Source of the DNA: Deltaproteobacteria bacterium
Lineage (GTDB): Bacteria; Myxococcota_A; UBA9042; PHBI01
Assembly: GCA_020632715.1 (NCBI GenBank)
Contig: JACKFA010000002.1
Span: 1,230,501 to 1,294,500 of the forward strand
Reading direction: 5' to 3'
DNA: 64,000 nt
Shown: in pieces, positions 47,355 through 57,487 of the stretch
Layout of the letters: every line of letters begins with the position of its first letter
Position numbering within the stretch: position 1 is the first letter of the stretch
The notes under the pieces: generated by a model
Told to the model about the DNA's origin: nothing
Databases searched by the model: none
Seen by the model: the letters and a program-made list of their open reading frames with translations, nothing else
Program-made: the position numbers and the translations under genes

Positions 47355-48707
47355 CTACTTGTTCGTCTGGAAGTAGACGATGGGGAAGGTCTCACCGCAG
47401 CTCGCGAGGCTCGTGTCGGAGCAGGCGCGCGCGTTGTAGGCGGCGAGGCGCGTGCGGGTGGGGGTGTCGTCGATGGCGAAGAAGCGGTCGTAGCCCCACG
47501 CCGGGTGGCCGTCCTGGCTGAGGGTGGTGCGGAGCTCGTGGGAGTCGCGGCCTTCGGCCTCGCCGGCCCGCGGGCGGCGGATGGTGACGGTGATGGGGGC
47601 GATCTGGTGCTGCGGGTCCACCTGGCAGGTGATGGGGCCGCTCACGAAGACGTCGACGGTGTCGTCGCCGTCGGCGCGGACGGAGGCGGTGAAGGTGGAG
47701 GCGTAGCAGAGGTCGTTCGAGAACCAGAGGAAGATGGCGGCGCGGTTCTCGGTGGGGTCGCTCTCGAAGTCGACGCGGACGACGCGCGCGGCGCCGCCGA
47801 CGTCGAGGGTGGCCTCGAGGTGGCCGGCGACGCGCGAGGGGGTGCGGTCGTCGATGGTGAGGGTGCAGGGGGCCTCGGTGTCCGCGGTGACGATGGCGCC
47901 GTCGAGGCGGAAGGTGGCGCCGCGCTGGGCGCAGCCCATCTCGCCGAGGCCGTCGAGGCTGTCGACGCGGAGGGCGCCGAGGGAGGTCGGGACCTCGACG
48001 ATGACGCCGGGGCCGGGCATGAGGGCCTCGCAGTTGTAGCCGACATCGATGACGACGTCGCTGTAGGCGCAGGCGCCGAAGCGGTCGAGGAAGGCCTGGG
48101 AGAAGTCGTGGCTGCAGCTCCCGGTGTGGCCGCCGCAGCTCTGGCGGACGGCGTAGAGCATGTTCTCCTCGGCGATGGCGAAGGAGGCGCCGGTGCCGCT
48201 CGGGTCGCAGGTGCTGCCGAAGTTGCCGGCGATGGTGACGCTCGTGGGGTTGATGATGCGGCCGCCGTCGAGGAGGCCGCTCGCGCCCTCGCAGGCCATG
48301 GGGACGAGCTCGCGGAAGGGGGCGTAGCCGGAGCGCGAGACGGCCTGGGTCTGGACGTAGCCGCGGCGGACGCTCGGGATGGCGGCGGTGGCGGCGCCGT
48401 CGATGGTGACGGTGGCGGTCTGGACGGGCTCGGTGGCGTCGGGGGAGGTCGTGTCGGTGTCCGCGACGGCGACGGCGGTGTCGGCGTCGGCGACGGCAGT
48501 GTCGGCGTCGGCGACGGCGGTGTCGGGGTTCGTGCCGCTGGTGTCGGCGGTGGCGACGTCGGCGGCGCCAGACACGTCGGGCGTGTCGGCGGTGGTCACG
48601 ACCGAGTCGGGCGTGCCGGAGCTGGTGCTCGACGAGTCGCCGCAGGCAGCGAGCAGGGTCGCGAGGGCGAGAGCGCGCGCGGGGGCGGAGAGTCGGAGGC
48701 GGAACAT
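47355..48707 (-). CDS. Lipoprotein with Asp/Ala/Thr-rich repeat linker
   Basis: 450 residues with ATG at 48707. The lipobox ATLLAAC is followed by a flexible linker of about 75 residues, rich in Thr/Asp/Ala and containing DTAVADA repeated three times. A globular beta-rich domain of about 370 residues with about 16 Cys follows. No known domain is recognised. It converges on the kinase gene with 34 bp between the stops. Confidence 0.72.
   Translation of the reverse strand: MFRLRLSAPARALALATLLAACGDSSSTSSGTPDSVVTTADTPDVSGAADVATADTSGTNPDTAVADADTAVADADTAVAVADTDTTSPDATEPVQTATVTIDGAATAAIPSVRRGYVQTQAVSRSGYAPFRELVPMACEGASGLLDGGRIINPTSVTIAGNFGSTCDPSGTGASFAIAEENMLYAVRQSCGGHTGSCSHDFSQAFLDRFGACAYSDVVIDVGYNCEALMPGPGVIVEVPTSLGALRVDSLDGLGEMGCAQRGATFRLDGAIVTADTEAPCTLTIDDRTPSRVAGHLEATLDVGGAARVVRVDFESDPTENRAAIFLWFSNDLCYASTFTASVRADGDDTVDVFVSGPITCQVDPQHQIAPITVTIRRPRAGEAEGRDSHELRTTLSQDGHPAWGYDRFFAIDDTPTRTRLAAYNARACSDTSLASCGETFPIVYFQTNK
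48479..48533 (-). repeat. Short tandem repeats encoding DTAVADA
   Basis: About two and a half copies of a 21- to 24-bp unit (core gtgtcggcgtcggcgacgg on the plus strand) lie in frame in the linker of the lipoprotein. A slippage-prone stalk-length repeat. Confidence 0.55.
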
Positions 48708-48964
48708 TCGGGTCCTGGGCGGGCAGGGGGAAGTTGTCGTGGCCTGCCACGCCCAGAGCTAACGTCACACGCGCCGCTCACGCGCATGGAAAGCGGCCCC
48801 GGTAAGAAGCGGGAAGGGAGGTGGCGCGCGGATCCACGTGCTCGCGGCGTGGCCGTTCGCCGTCTCAGCCGCTCGAGCCGCTCGAGCCGCCTCGCGGTCG
48901 GCTCGAGGCCTCGGGGGCCCAGACCGGGGGCATCGCCATGACGCTCGCAGAGAGCGAATCGGGC

Positions 48965-49465
48965 TCAGCGCCGGACGAGGAGCGGGAAGCGCGACTGGCT
49001 CGCGCAGGGGCCGTCGCCGCCGCACTGGAGGCCGAAGAACATGATGGCGCCCACGGGGACCTGCGTGCGGAGCACCTTCTCCTTCGTCCTCCGCGCCTTC
49101 AGCGTGTAGCGGCGGACGCGCTTCCGGTACTTGCTCTCCTTCGCGTTGACGCTGAGCTCGACCCAGCGGACCGGCGCGTCCGCCGGCACGATGACCTCGA
49201 CCTCGAGGTGCCCGCGGACCTTCGGCCACGTCGCGTCGTCCCACGGCTCCCCACCGCGGAGCTTCAGCAGATCCACCCGCTGCCCGGTCTCCACCAGCTC
49301 GCCCCAGACGTGCCACTCGAGCATGAGGCCCTTGTCGGGCAGGTCCGGCGGCTCAGGGAGCGTCGGCGTCGGCTCCGGCGGCACGTCTGTCCGCCCCGCG
49401 TCGCCCGGCGCGAGCAGAGCGAAGGCGACGAGCATGGCGAAGACACGGCGAGCGACGATCGACAT
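48965..49465 (-). CDS. Small secreted protein, unknown function
   Basis: 166 residues with an N-terminal signal (MSIVARRVFAMLVAFALLAPG). A Pro-rich linker (PPEPTPTLPEPPDLPDK) and a beta-rich domain follow (HLEVEVIVPADAPVRWVELSV, KRVRRYTLKARRTK), ending FPLLVRR. No family is recognised. The start at 49465 begins the signal. Longer in-frame upstream codons are not signal-like. Confidence 0.6.
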   Translation of the reverse strand: MSIVARRVFAMLVAFALLAPGDAGRTDVPPEPTPTLPEPPDLPDKGLMLEWHVWGELVETGQRVDLLKLRGGEPWDDATWPKVRGHLEVEVIVPADAPVRWVELSVNAKESKYRKRVRRYTLKARRTKEKVLRTQVPVGAIMFFGLQCGGDGPCASQSRFPLLVRR

Positions 49466-49643
49466 CGGGGCGCCTCGGGGCGAGTCGGGAGCCATCAGCC
49501 TGACACGGCCGGCACGCGCGGTCACGACAGGGCCCTGATCGGCGAGCGCGGCGAGGCGCCCGGCCGTGGCGGCGCCGCCGCGGCGCGCCCGCTCCGTCAC
49601 CGCGGCGCGCCCGACCTGCCGATCGCGCGCGCCACGGCGTCGA

Positions 49644-52610
49644 TCACTCCGCCGGCGTCGCTACGAAGTCGACGATGCTCTCCTTCTTGGCGAGCACGTC
49701 GTCCACCGTGAACGGGATCTCGGGCGACTTGTTCTGCACCCACAGATCCATCGCGTCCCGGTAGTGCGGCGACGTCGGTTGCTCCGACTCACCGCCCGGG
49801 ATCACGCCCCGGAAGACCGTCGGCGTCACGAGCTCGTAGCTGTTCCGGATCGCCGGGCCCGACGTGAACGTGAAGCGCGTATCCGAGAGCCCCGGGTGCG
49901 CCGCGTCCACGCAGAAGCTGTCGCACGGCCGCGGGAAGCCGTTCGGCCACTCCTCCGACGGCGGGATGTTGAACGCCGGGCTCACGTTGTGCGCGAGCGT
50001 CAGCGTGTGCAGCGCCCCCCACCGCCACATCGACGTGTCGCTCGTCCCGAACCCGCCCGACTGCGCCGGACCCACCGCCGACGCGTCCGCCAGGAAGTCG
50101 AGCGCCTCGACCAGCGCCTTCACCATCGCCTGCGTCCGCGTGACCTCCGTCGCGTCCGACAGGTCCGGATCCCAGAGCACCGTGTCGCCCTTCTCGGCGT
50201 CATAGCCCGCCATCGTCTCCGGCTTCGCCATCGCGCGCCACAGGAGCCGCGCCACCACCGAGTCGCCCCCGCGCCGGAGGTCGTGCGGGCCGAGCACGTC
50301 CCGCCCGAGGAACACCACCCACGCGTTGAAGATGGCCGTCGCCGCCGAGTACTTCGCCTCGTCGCTCCCCGCGGCCGCCCCGACGCCGCTCGGCGCCCAG
50401 AATCCCCCGTCACGCCACCCCTCGAGCAGCGCCTGCGCGACGTCCGTCTGGCTCGTCAGCATCCCCTGCGCCACCGTGTCCGTCCCGTCCTTCGCCGCCG
50501 CGAGCGCGTCGAGCAGGAACGGCGTCAGCGTCTCGCCGAAGTTCGAGTGGTGGTCCGACTGGATCGCCAGCATGTCGTCCTGCGTGATGCCACCGGCGGC
50601 GACCTTCGACGACAAGAGGTCCTGGATCCGCCCCTCGCGGTAGCCGACCGTCCACCGGAAGCCGAGGTAGCGCCCGTCGTTGAAGGGGTCGTTGTCGAAC
50701 GAGTTCCCGACCGGATCGTTGTTCGCCGTCGCGAGCCAACCCTGCGCCGGGTTCACCACCTGCGGCAGCTCCGCCCGCGGGATGAACCCGTCCCACTGCG
50801 TGTCCGACGTGTCACCCGGCATCGGGAGGAACGGCGGGTAGTCCGTGTTCCCCGCCTGGATGTGCTTGCGGATCGGCAGGTTGTGCGACGGGTACCAGCC
50901 GATGTCCCCGTTGTCGAGGCCGAACACCCAGTTCTGGGCGCCGCACCCGAACTTGTCGAGCGCCGCCTTCAGCTCGGCCACCGACGAGGCCTTCCCGAGC
51001 CCCCAGATGGCCGACAGCTCCCCTGTCGCCTCGAGCCCCGTCCAACGGAACGACATCGCGATGGGCTCCCCGTCGCTGTTCTGCCCATAGCTCCACGGGA
51101 TGATGGGCCCATGGTGCGGCACCTCCATGAAGGTGAGCGTCAGCGCGCACGTGAAGTTCTCGACGGTCTCCGTCGTGTCGACGCCCGCGAGCCAGGCCGG
51201 GCCGACCTCCTTGCAGGTCTTGCCCCCCGCGGGCTGCGGGAAGCGGAACGTCTCCTCGCGCGGCACGAGGTCGACCCACGCGCCGTCGTACCAGACCTTC
51301 GTCCCGTCCTCGTTGAGCTTCTCGACGTACACGTCCGTCACGTCGCTGTCGAACACCGTCGCCCCCCACGCCGCGTGGTCGTTGTGGCCGAGCACGATGC
51401 CCGGCGCGCCCGCGAACTGAACGCCGTTCACGTTGATGTTCCCGCCCGCGAGCGTGTTGTTCAGGTGCACGTTGTAGAAGACCGCCGGGTTCCGGAGCGA
51501 CAGGTGGGTGTCGTTCGCCACGATGGGCTTCCCGCTCGCCGTGTGGGCCCCCGACACGATCCAGTTGTTCGACCCGTACTCCGGCCCGCGGAACGGGTGG
51601 TGGGGTCCGAACTCGAGCGGCTTGAGCACCTCGAGCGTGCGCTCGAGCTGGTCCTTCCGGAGCTTCTGGAAGAAGTCCTTCGCGAGCACCGCCTCGAGGT
51701 CGAACGAGCCGGTCTGGCTCGCGCCTCCCTCCTTCTCGTAGCTCGCGACCTCGCGGATGGGCTCCACGTTCAGGTAGGACGCCTCGATCCCCTCGAGCGC
51801 CGTGCCGTCGTTCTTCGCCTTGATGGCCTTGATGTCGTTCAGGCGGTCGAGGTCGCCGAGATCGAACCCGAGGTCCCACGTCTGGAGACGCACGATCGTC
51901 ATGGTGTCGGCCGGCGTCCACGGATCGATGATGTCCGCGCCGAAGACCTGCACCTCGACCGGTTTCTTCTCGAGCCCCGCCTTCATGCGGGTGAGGAACG
52001 CGTTCACGCCGCGCGCGTACGCCTCCATCGCCGCGTAGAGCTCGGGATCGTCGGTCTTCGTCTTCTCGGCCATGGCGACGGCGGTCTTCCGGAGCGCGAT
52101 CATTCGCAGGTACAGGTCGCCCGAGAGGCTGCCCGTGCCGTTGAACTCCGCGAGGCGCCCGCTCGCCGCGGCGCGCAGCGTGTGGAGCTGGAAGATCCGG
52201 TCGCGCGCGATGACGAAGCCCTGCACCGCGGCCAGGTCGTTGACGTTGTCGCCGTAGATGTGGGGGATCCCTCGGTCGTCGTAGACGACGCGCACGTTGC
52301 CCTCGAGCCCGAGGTCGGGGAGGGCGAGCACCTCGTTGGCGTCGGTGCCCTTCGCCGGGAACCAGTCCGGCTGCGTGTACTCGATGGGCGTCACCGTGTC
52401 GGCGCCGCCCGTGTCCGCGGTGGTGTCGGTGCCGCCCGTGTCCGCGAGGCTCGTGTCGGTCTTGCCGCCGTCGCCGTCGTCCCCACCACACGCAGGCGCC
52501 ACGAGCGCGAGCGCCACGAGCGCGGCCTGGACGGCGCGCCAGGGAGGGATGAGCGGCGCGACGCGGCGCGCGCGTGGACGAGAGCTGCGGGTGCTCGTGA
52601 GTGACGTCAC
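49644..52610 (-). CDS. Penicillin acylase-family (S45) N-terminal nucleophile hydrolase, lipoprotein
   Basis: 988 residues. GTG start 52610 has AGGAG five bases upstream. A long n-region and lipobox VAPAC are followed by a Thr/Asp-rich linker (about 30-75). The S45 fold follows, beginning VRVVYDDRGIPHIYGDNVNDLAAVQGFVIARDRIFQL-like. The autocatalytic nucleophile is Ser347 in YGSNNW, preceded by the spacer that is usually removed on maturation. Family blocks NDTHLSL, GHNDHAAWG and TANNDP follow. S45 members cleave amides of penicillins or acyl-homoserine lactones, so quorum quenching or nutrient scavenging are possibilities. Surface anchoring through a lipid is unusual but consistent with its neighbours. 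Confidence 0.9.
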   Translation of the reverse strand: MTSLTSTRSSRPRARRVAPLIPPWRAVQAALVALALVAPACGGDDGDGGKTDTSLADTGGTDTTADTGGADTVTPIEYTQPDWFPAKGTDANEVLALPDLGLEGNVRVVYDDRGIPHIYGDNVNDLAAVQGFVIARDRIFQLHTLRAAASGRLAEFNGTGSLSGDLYLRMIALRKTAVAMAEKTKTDDPELYAAMEAYARGVNAFLTRMKAGLEKKPVEVQVFGADIIDPWTPADTMTIVRLQTWDLGFDLGDLDRLNDIKAIKAKNDGTALEGIEASYLNVEPIREVASYEKEGGASQTGSFDLEAVLAKDFFQKLRKDQLERTLEVLKPLEFGPHHPFRGPEYGSNNWIVSGAHTASGKPIVANDTHLSLRNPAVFYNVHLNNTLAGGNINVNGVQFAGAPGIVLGHNDHAAWGATVFDSDVTDVYVEKLNEDGTKVWYDGAWVDLVPREETFRFPQPAGGKTCKEVGPAWLAGVDTTETVENFTCALTLTFMEVPHHGPIIPWSYGQNSDGEPIAMSFRWTGLEATGELSAIWGLGKASSVAELKAALDKFGCGAQNWVFGLDNGDIGWYPSHNLPIRKHIQAGNTDYPPFLPMPGDTSDTQWDGFIPRAELPQVVNPAQGWLATANNDPVGNSFDNDPFNDGRYLGFRWTVGYREGRIQDLLSSKVAAGGITQDDMLAIQSDHHSNFGETLTPFLLDALAAAKDGTDTVAQGMLTSQTDVAQALLEGWRDGGFWAPSGVGAAAGSDEAKYSAATAIFNAWVVFLGRDVLGPHDLRRGGDSVVARLLWRAMAKPETMAGYDAEKGDTVLWDPDLSDATEVTRTQAMVKALVEALDFLADASAVGPAQSGGFGTSDTSMWRWGALHTLTLAHNVSPAFNIPPSEEWPNGFPRPCDSFCVDAAHPGLSDTRFTFTSGPAIRNSYELVTPTVFRGVIPGGESEQPTSPHYRDAMDLWVQNKSPEIPFTVDDVLAKKESIVDFVATPAE

Positions 52611-52908
52611 GGAGACTCCTGGGTGCGAGGCGAGGCGCGTCGAACGCGCTCTTCTCTATAGCGGTGGGCACGTCCCGAGGCAATCCGTGACGTCCCTCGC
52701 GGAGGTGCCTGTGGATCGTGCGCGATCTCGATGGTTTGGAGTGGCGCCGAGCCGCCTCCGGGGCCGGCCAGCGCGAATGGCACCTGTGGATAACCGGTGT
52801 GGAGAAGTTGTCGAGAAGCCTGGAACCCCCCGACATCCGTCCGCGGTCACGGTTTTGGTGTCTCCACCGCTCGCAAAGCGCTTGACACCGTCGCGTGCTG
52901 GAGTCCGC
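52611..52908. other. Intergenic region with promoter and DnaA-box-like sites
   Basis: No gene. It contains the acylase promoter (52655-52683), one perfect DnaA box TGTGGATAA (52785-52793) and two close relatives (52710-52718 and 52798-52806). Confidence 0.5.
52655..52683 (-). promoter_or_regulatory. Sigma-70-type promoter of the acylase gene
   Basis: The minus strand reads TTGCCT (52683-52678), a 17-bp spacer, then TATAGA (52660-52655), about 45 bp before the GTG start. Confidence 0.6.
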
Positions 52909-55595
52909 TCACGTGTCCGAGGTCGGCATCATCCGGCTCGTGCGTCGCTTCCTCGGTCGCCCGCGTCCGCGCGTCCGCTTCACCTCGCCCGTGGGCCCGG
53001 GCCAGGCTGGCAGCGACACGCGCATCACGGCGCGCGCCGGGTCGATGCCGAACCCACCGTCGTGCGCGACGATCGCGTCGCCCAGCCCCTCACGTCGTAG
53101 CGCGCTCAGCGCGGAGTAGAGTCGCCGGTCCCGCACCTCGTCGCTCAACCGCTCGTCCGGCCACAGCGCGGCCCCGAGCGCCTCCTTGCCGACCGGCTCC
53201 AGGCCCTCGAGGCGCGCCTCCGTGAGCGCGCCGACGAGGTTCGCGAGGAGCGGCTTCGGCCGCAGATCGACCCACGCGTCGCCGGCACGGAACCCGCTCC
53301 CGTCGAGCGTCACGCCGATGACGCCCTCGTCTCCGGCCCTGAGCGCCTCCGCGCGGGCGAGCAACCGCAGCGCCTGCCGCACCCGAAAGCTCGAGGTCGC
53401 GTCCTGCGCCGCGCGCGCCGGCCGCGGCCCCTCGCGGCGCCCCACGCCGACGTACGCGTCGAACGCGCTGTCCTCGACCGTGTCCGTGCGCTCGGGCGTC
53501 GCCTGCCCGGCGCGACCGCCGAGGAGCGCGAGCAGCGCGTGCTGGAGCGCCGTATGGTAGCCGCGGTCGAACGCTGTCACGAGCTCCGGGAGCGTCGCCG
53601 CGAGGCCGCTCCGCGCCTCATCGTAGCGCCCCGCCTCGAGCGCGCGCGCGGCGACGCGATCGAGGCTCGTCTCGGTCCACTCGCGCGTCGTCAGCCGCCG
53701 CGCCCGAACGCGCCGATCGCGCGGTCGTAATGAGCGAGCGCCGCCCCCACGGCGCCGCGCTCGAGGAGCGCTCGGGCGCGCTCGCGTGCTCCATGGCCAC
53801 GCTCGCCGAGGTCGTCGAGCGCGACGTAGGCGTCGAGGCGGTCGCACGCGTCGAGCGCGATCTCGGTCCGGCCGAGCTGGTGCGCGAGGTAGGCGATGTT
53901 GATGAGCAGGGAGCGCTGTCGTTGCTGATGGGACGTCACGGCCGGTGAGTCGAGCATCGCCACGAGGCGCTCGCCGTCCTCCTCCCAGGTCGCCTCGCCG
54001 AGCGCGCGTCGCGCGAGCGCGAGCTGCACGGTGTGGCTCAGGTGGAGCGACGGGTCGCGGTCGAGCAGCGGGGATCCGACGAGCGACTCGCCGTGTGCGA
54101 GCACCTCCGCGAAGCGCCAGTGGTAGGCCGCGACAGCCGAGGAGCGCACCCGCATCCTGGCGATCTCGAGCGCGTCCCCTTCGGTTTCCGTCCACGCGAG
54201 CGCCCGCGCGATGAAGGCGTCGCTCGGCCCCGGCTCGCCCGAGGCGCCGACGAAGACGGCGCACGCGGTAGCGGCGTCGTGGCGCAGCGCGAACGGAAGC
54301 GCCTCGACCTCGGGTCGCGCCATCAGCTCGAGGACGAGCGGGATCGCGACGACCACGAGCCCGACGCGGTCGAGGCGGTCGAGCAGCGGGCCGGCGACGC
54401 GCACGGCGTCCGCGAGCGCCACCTGGGAGGTCGTGGTGAGCCCGCGGCGCAGGATCGCGAGGTAAAGCGCCCGAAGCTCGCGCGCGCCGCGTCTGCGGAC
54501 AGGCGGGCGCTCCCGCTCCCGAGGACCTCGAGGCGGGCCCCGATGCTGGCGATGAGCGTGCTGGCCAGGCGGTCGAGCGACGCCTCGACGCGCTCCGGTG
54601 AGGCCTGCGCGAGCGCGAAGTCGCGCACCGTCTCGAGGATCCGGTAGCGCGCGGCGTCCGCGCCGGGCTCTACCGTGACGAGCGAGAAGCGACAGAGCTC
54701 CTCCACCTCGGCGAGCGCTGCCTGCGGGTCGCGCGCGAGCAGCCCCGCGACGAGCTCGAGGTCGAGCGTCCCTCCACGACGGCGAGCCGCGTGAGCGCCT
54801 CGCGCGCGGACGCGCCGAGCTGCTCGAACGACCACGCGACCGCGGCCTCCCGCGACGCCCGCCGCGGCTCGACGCCCGGGACGGCGAGGCTCAGGCGCTC
54901 GTCGAAGAGCGCGAGCAGGCGCTCCGGCGTGACGACGTGCGCGCGCGCCGCCGCGAGCTCGAGCGCGAGCGGGAGGCCATCGAGGCGCGCGGCGAGGCGC
55001 GCGAGCGTCCCCAGTCGGCCCTCCAGGCCTCGGCGAGCGCCGCGTGCCGCGTGCGGGCCAGCAAGAGCTCGACGGCCGGGGAGTCGTCGCCCGCGCACGC
55101 GAGCGGCGCGAGCGGGACGCGCAGCTCCTCGGGGCGCTCGAGCGCCACCCGCGAGGTCACGAGGAGCTGGATCCTCGGCGCGCCTGAGACGAGCCGAGGC
55201 AACGCTTCGCCGGCCCGCGTGCGCGCGAGGTGCTCGAAGTTGTCGACCACGAGGAGCGTGCCGCGCCCCCAGTCACGACGGGCGATGGCCGCCGCGACGA
55301 GATCGACGGGGTCGCGCCGCGAGAGCGAGTCCGGGAGCTCGACGTCGAGGGCGTTCGCCACGGCGAGCGCGACCTCCGCGGCGCTGTGGACCGCCACCAC
55401 GTCGCAGTACGCCACGTCGAGCCCCTCCTCGGCGGCGCGGTGGCTCGCGGCGATGGCGACGCGCGTCTTCCCGAGCCCGCCGATGCCGATGATCGAGACG
55501 AGCCGCGCGCCCTCGCGAACGAGGCCCACGACGCGGGCGACCTCCTCGCTCCGACCCACGAGCGGCGTGGCGGGATGTGGGACGGGGATCAGCAT
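52909..55595 (-). pseudogene. NB-ARC/AAA-type ATPase transcription regulator, four frameshifts
   Basis: Five reading-frame segments join into one protein of about 895 residues. From ATG 55595 it has VGRSEEV, the P-loop IGIGGLGKTR and Walker B LLVVDNFEHL, then LDGLPLALELAAARA. A TPR-like middle with LAHGESLVGSPLL and AYLAHQLGRTEIALDACDRL follows. A C-terminal winged-helix-like part (LRPKPLLANLVGALTEARLEG...SDEVRDRRLYSALSALRREGL) ends the protein. This is the COG3903/AfsR-like predicted ATPase-regulator design. Frame changes occur at about 55,020, 54,770, 54,465 and 53,700, some in short G/C runs (for example GAGGG before ACG). No in-frame nonsense codons separate the segments, so sequencing indels are at least as likely as real decay. 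Confidence 0.7.
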
Positions 55596-55651
55596 GGAGG
55601 CTCAGCTTGCACCCTGCGCAGCGCGTTCACAACGCCGGCGCCCGGAGCTGG

Positions 55652-56170
55652 CTACGCGCCCGGTCGGCCCCGGAGCGGGAGACCCATGAGGGCCTTCCGC
55701 CAATAGTCCTCGAGCACGGCGGCGAGCTCCGGGAGCGTGAGGTCGGTGAAGACCTCGTCGATGACGAGGGGCTCCCCGGGGCTTCGACCTCGACGCGGAG
55801 CGCGGCGCCGCCCTCGTCGACCGTGAACCGCTCGACCCGCGCCCAGGGGACCTCGCGGACCTCATCGCCCTTCTGCCAGCGCAGGCCGGCCTGATGCACG
55901 CTGAGGATGATCTCCGGGCCGAGGATCCGCTGTAGGCGCACCATGAGCGAGATCGGCCCCGAGAGGAGGAAGGCCCCCGACCACCCAGCACGCCACGCGC
56001 AGCACCTCGTTCGCCGTCTGGAGCCCCATCGGCAGCGCGAGCACCAGCATCGCGAGGACGACGAGCACGAAGGCCCGGAGCCACGCGCGGGTCACGGCGC
56101 GGCGGACGTCTGGCCGAAACCACGCGATGAGCCCCTTCCGCGTGGGATCGGTGTTCGTGACCGCCATCAT
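55652..56170 (-). pseudogene. PH-like membrane protein, two frameshifts
   Basis: A reconstructed protein of about 170 residues: two hydrophobic segments near the start (AFVLVVLAMLVLALPMG and a second after TANEVLRVACWVVG), then a bacterial-PH-like beta domain (RILGPEIILSVHQAGLRWQKG, VPWARVERFTV). The end is EPLVIDEVFTDLTLPELAAV...LPLRGRPGA. Frames change at about 55,976 (a G/C run) and about 55,778. The start is uncertain between ATGs at 56170 and 56167. Its 5' end adjoins the patatin stop, so they are probably one operon. Confidence 0.6.
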
Positions 56171-56175
56171 CCCGA

Positions 56176-57338
56176 TCACAGGAGCTCCCCGAGCGCGTCG
56201 GCGCGGCGGGCAGCGGCGGCGCGCCCGAGCGCGATGAGCTCCGCCGCGAACGCGCCGTCGAACAGGAGGTAGCTCGCGAGGTCCGCGGAGCGATCGTGCG
56301 CTGGGACGATGAGGCGCCGCATGACCGGCCCGAGGTCCGACGCGAGGCGACCGCTCCTGCAGATGTCCGCCGCGACGGCGCCGATGTCGGCGCTCGGCGA
56401 GATGCTCACGAAGGGGACCTTGCGGTACGGCTGACGCCCGCGCGCCCGCAGCTCGCGCTGGAGTGTCTCGGTGAACGCCTCACCGTACGCGGCGGTGCCG
56501 CTGTCGAGCACGTCGTTGATGCGGCCCATGCGGTCGAGGTCCCAGTGCATCCGGTCGAGGAAGATGCCGTTCAGGAGCTTCCCGAGCAGGGCCGACATGC
56601 CGGGAAAGACGTGCGGCGCGGGCTCATCCGCAGGACGGACGCGGCCGAGCGAGACCGCGAGGAGGGCGTCCGCGCCGAGTCGCAGCGCCGGCGACAACGG
56701 CACGTTCTGCCGGAGCCCGCCATCCGAGTACCAGTAGCCGCCGATCTTGACCGGGGAGAACGCGAACGGGATGGCTGTCGACGCGAGGACGTGCTCCGGA
56801 CCGAGCTCGCTCGGCAGGGCGACGAGGCTCTGGTCGTGCGGCCAGAACGGGAGCGGCACGCCGCGCCGGCGATGGACGAAGAGGTGGGTGCCCCCGTCTG
56901 CAGCTCCGTGCACGCGATGGCGACCGCGTCGAGGCGCCCGCTCGCGACGACCTCGTGGAGCCCCCCGCCAGTCGATCCTCTCGCGGATGAGCCGCTCGTA
57001 GGGGTCGCGTCGAAGAGGCCCATGGCCGGCTCGCGCTCGTTGCCGAAGAGCGGCGCGCCGAGCCGGCGCGCGACGTGGAAGACACGCCCTCGGGTCAGGT
57101 TCAGGACGCCGCCCATCCGCAGGCTGCGCCAGACGTCCTCGAGCTCCGCCACGGACGAGGGCGCGAGCCCGTGGCTCGCCAGGAACGCGGCGTTGATCGC
57201 GCCGACGCTCGCCCCGGTCACGATGCGCACGCGCGCGAGGAGCTCGGGCATCTGCTCGGCGATGAACGCGAGCACGCCGACCTCGAAGGCGCCGCGCGCG
57301 CCACCGCCCGCGAGCACGAGCCCGAGGGCCTCGCTCAC
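56176..57338 (-). pseudogene. Patatin-like phospholipase, three frameshifts
   Basis: A patatin-family lipid acyl hydrolase of about 387 residues. The oxyanion loop AGGGARGAFEVGVL, the nucleophile elbow TGASVGAIN and the catalytic DGG (YSDGGLRQNVPL) are all present, so the enzyme design is complete. GTG 57338 is preceded by GGGAGGAC and opens VSEALGLVLAGG. The frame is lost at about 57,010 and regained at about 56,962 (runs of C and G), and shifts again at about 56,900. Likely an esterase/phospholipase A acting on membrane lipid, probably functional if the indels are sequencing errors. Confidence 0.75.
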
Positions 57339-57435
57339 GCCGTCCTCCCAGAGCTCGAGCTGCGCGGGTCGCTCATGGCGGGATGATGCGCATCTGCGCC
57401 GCCGAGGACAAGGGCCGTGGGTACGCGTCGTCACC

Positions 57436-57464
57436 CGCCCGCGCGGCGCGAGGCCGCGCGGGCG
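57436..57464. terminator. GC hairpin between the Cys-repeat and patatin genes
   Basis: A perfect 12-bp stem CGCCCGCGCGGC with its complement and a five-base loop lies 24 bp after the stop of the Cys-repeat gene (minus strand). There is no T-run. Confidence 0.45.
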
Positions 57465-57487
57465 AGGAGCGACGCACCGAGGCAGGA

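Noticed and set aside
52710..52806. Chromosomal origin of replication
   Set aside because: Only one perfect DnaA box, no A/T-rich unwinding region, and no dnaA, gidA or parAB genes nearby.
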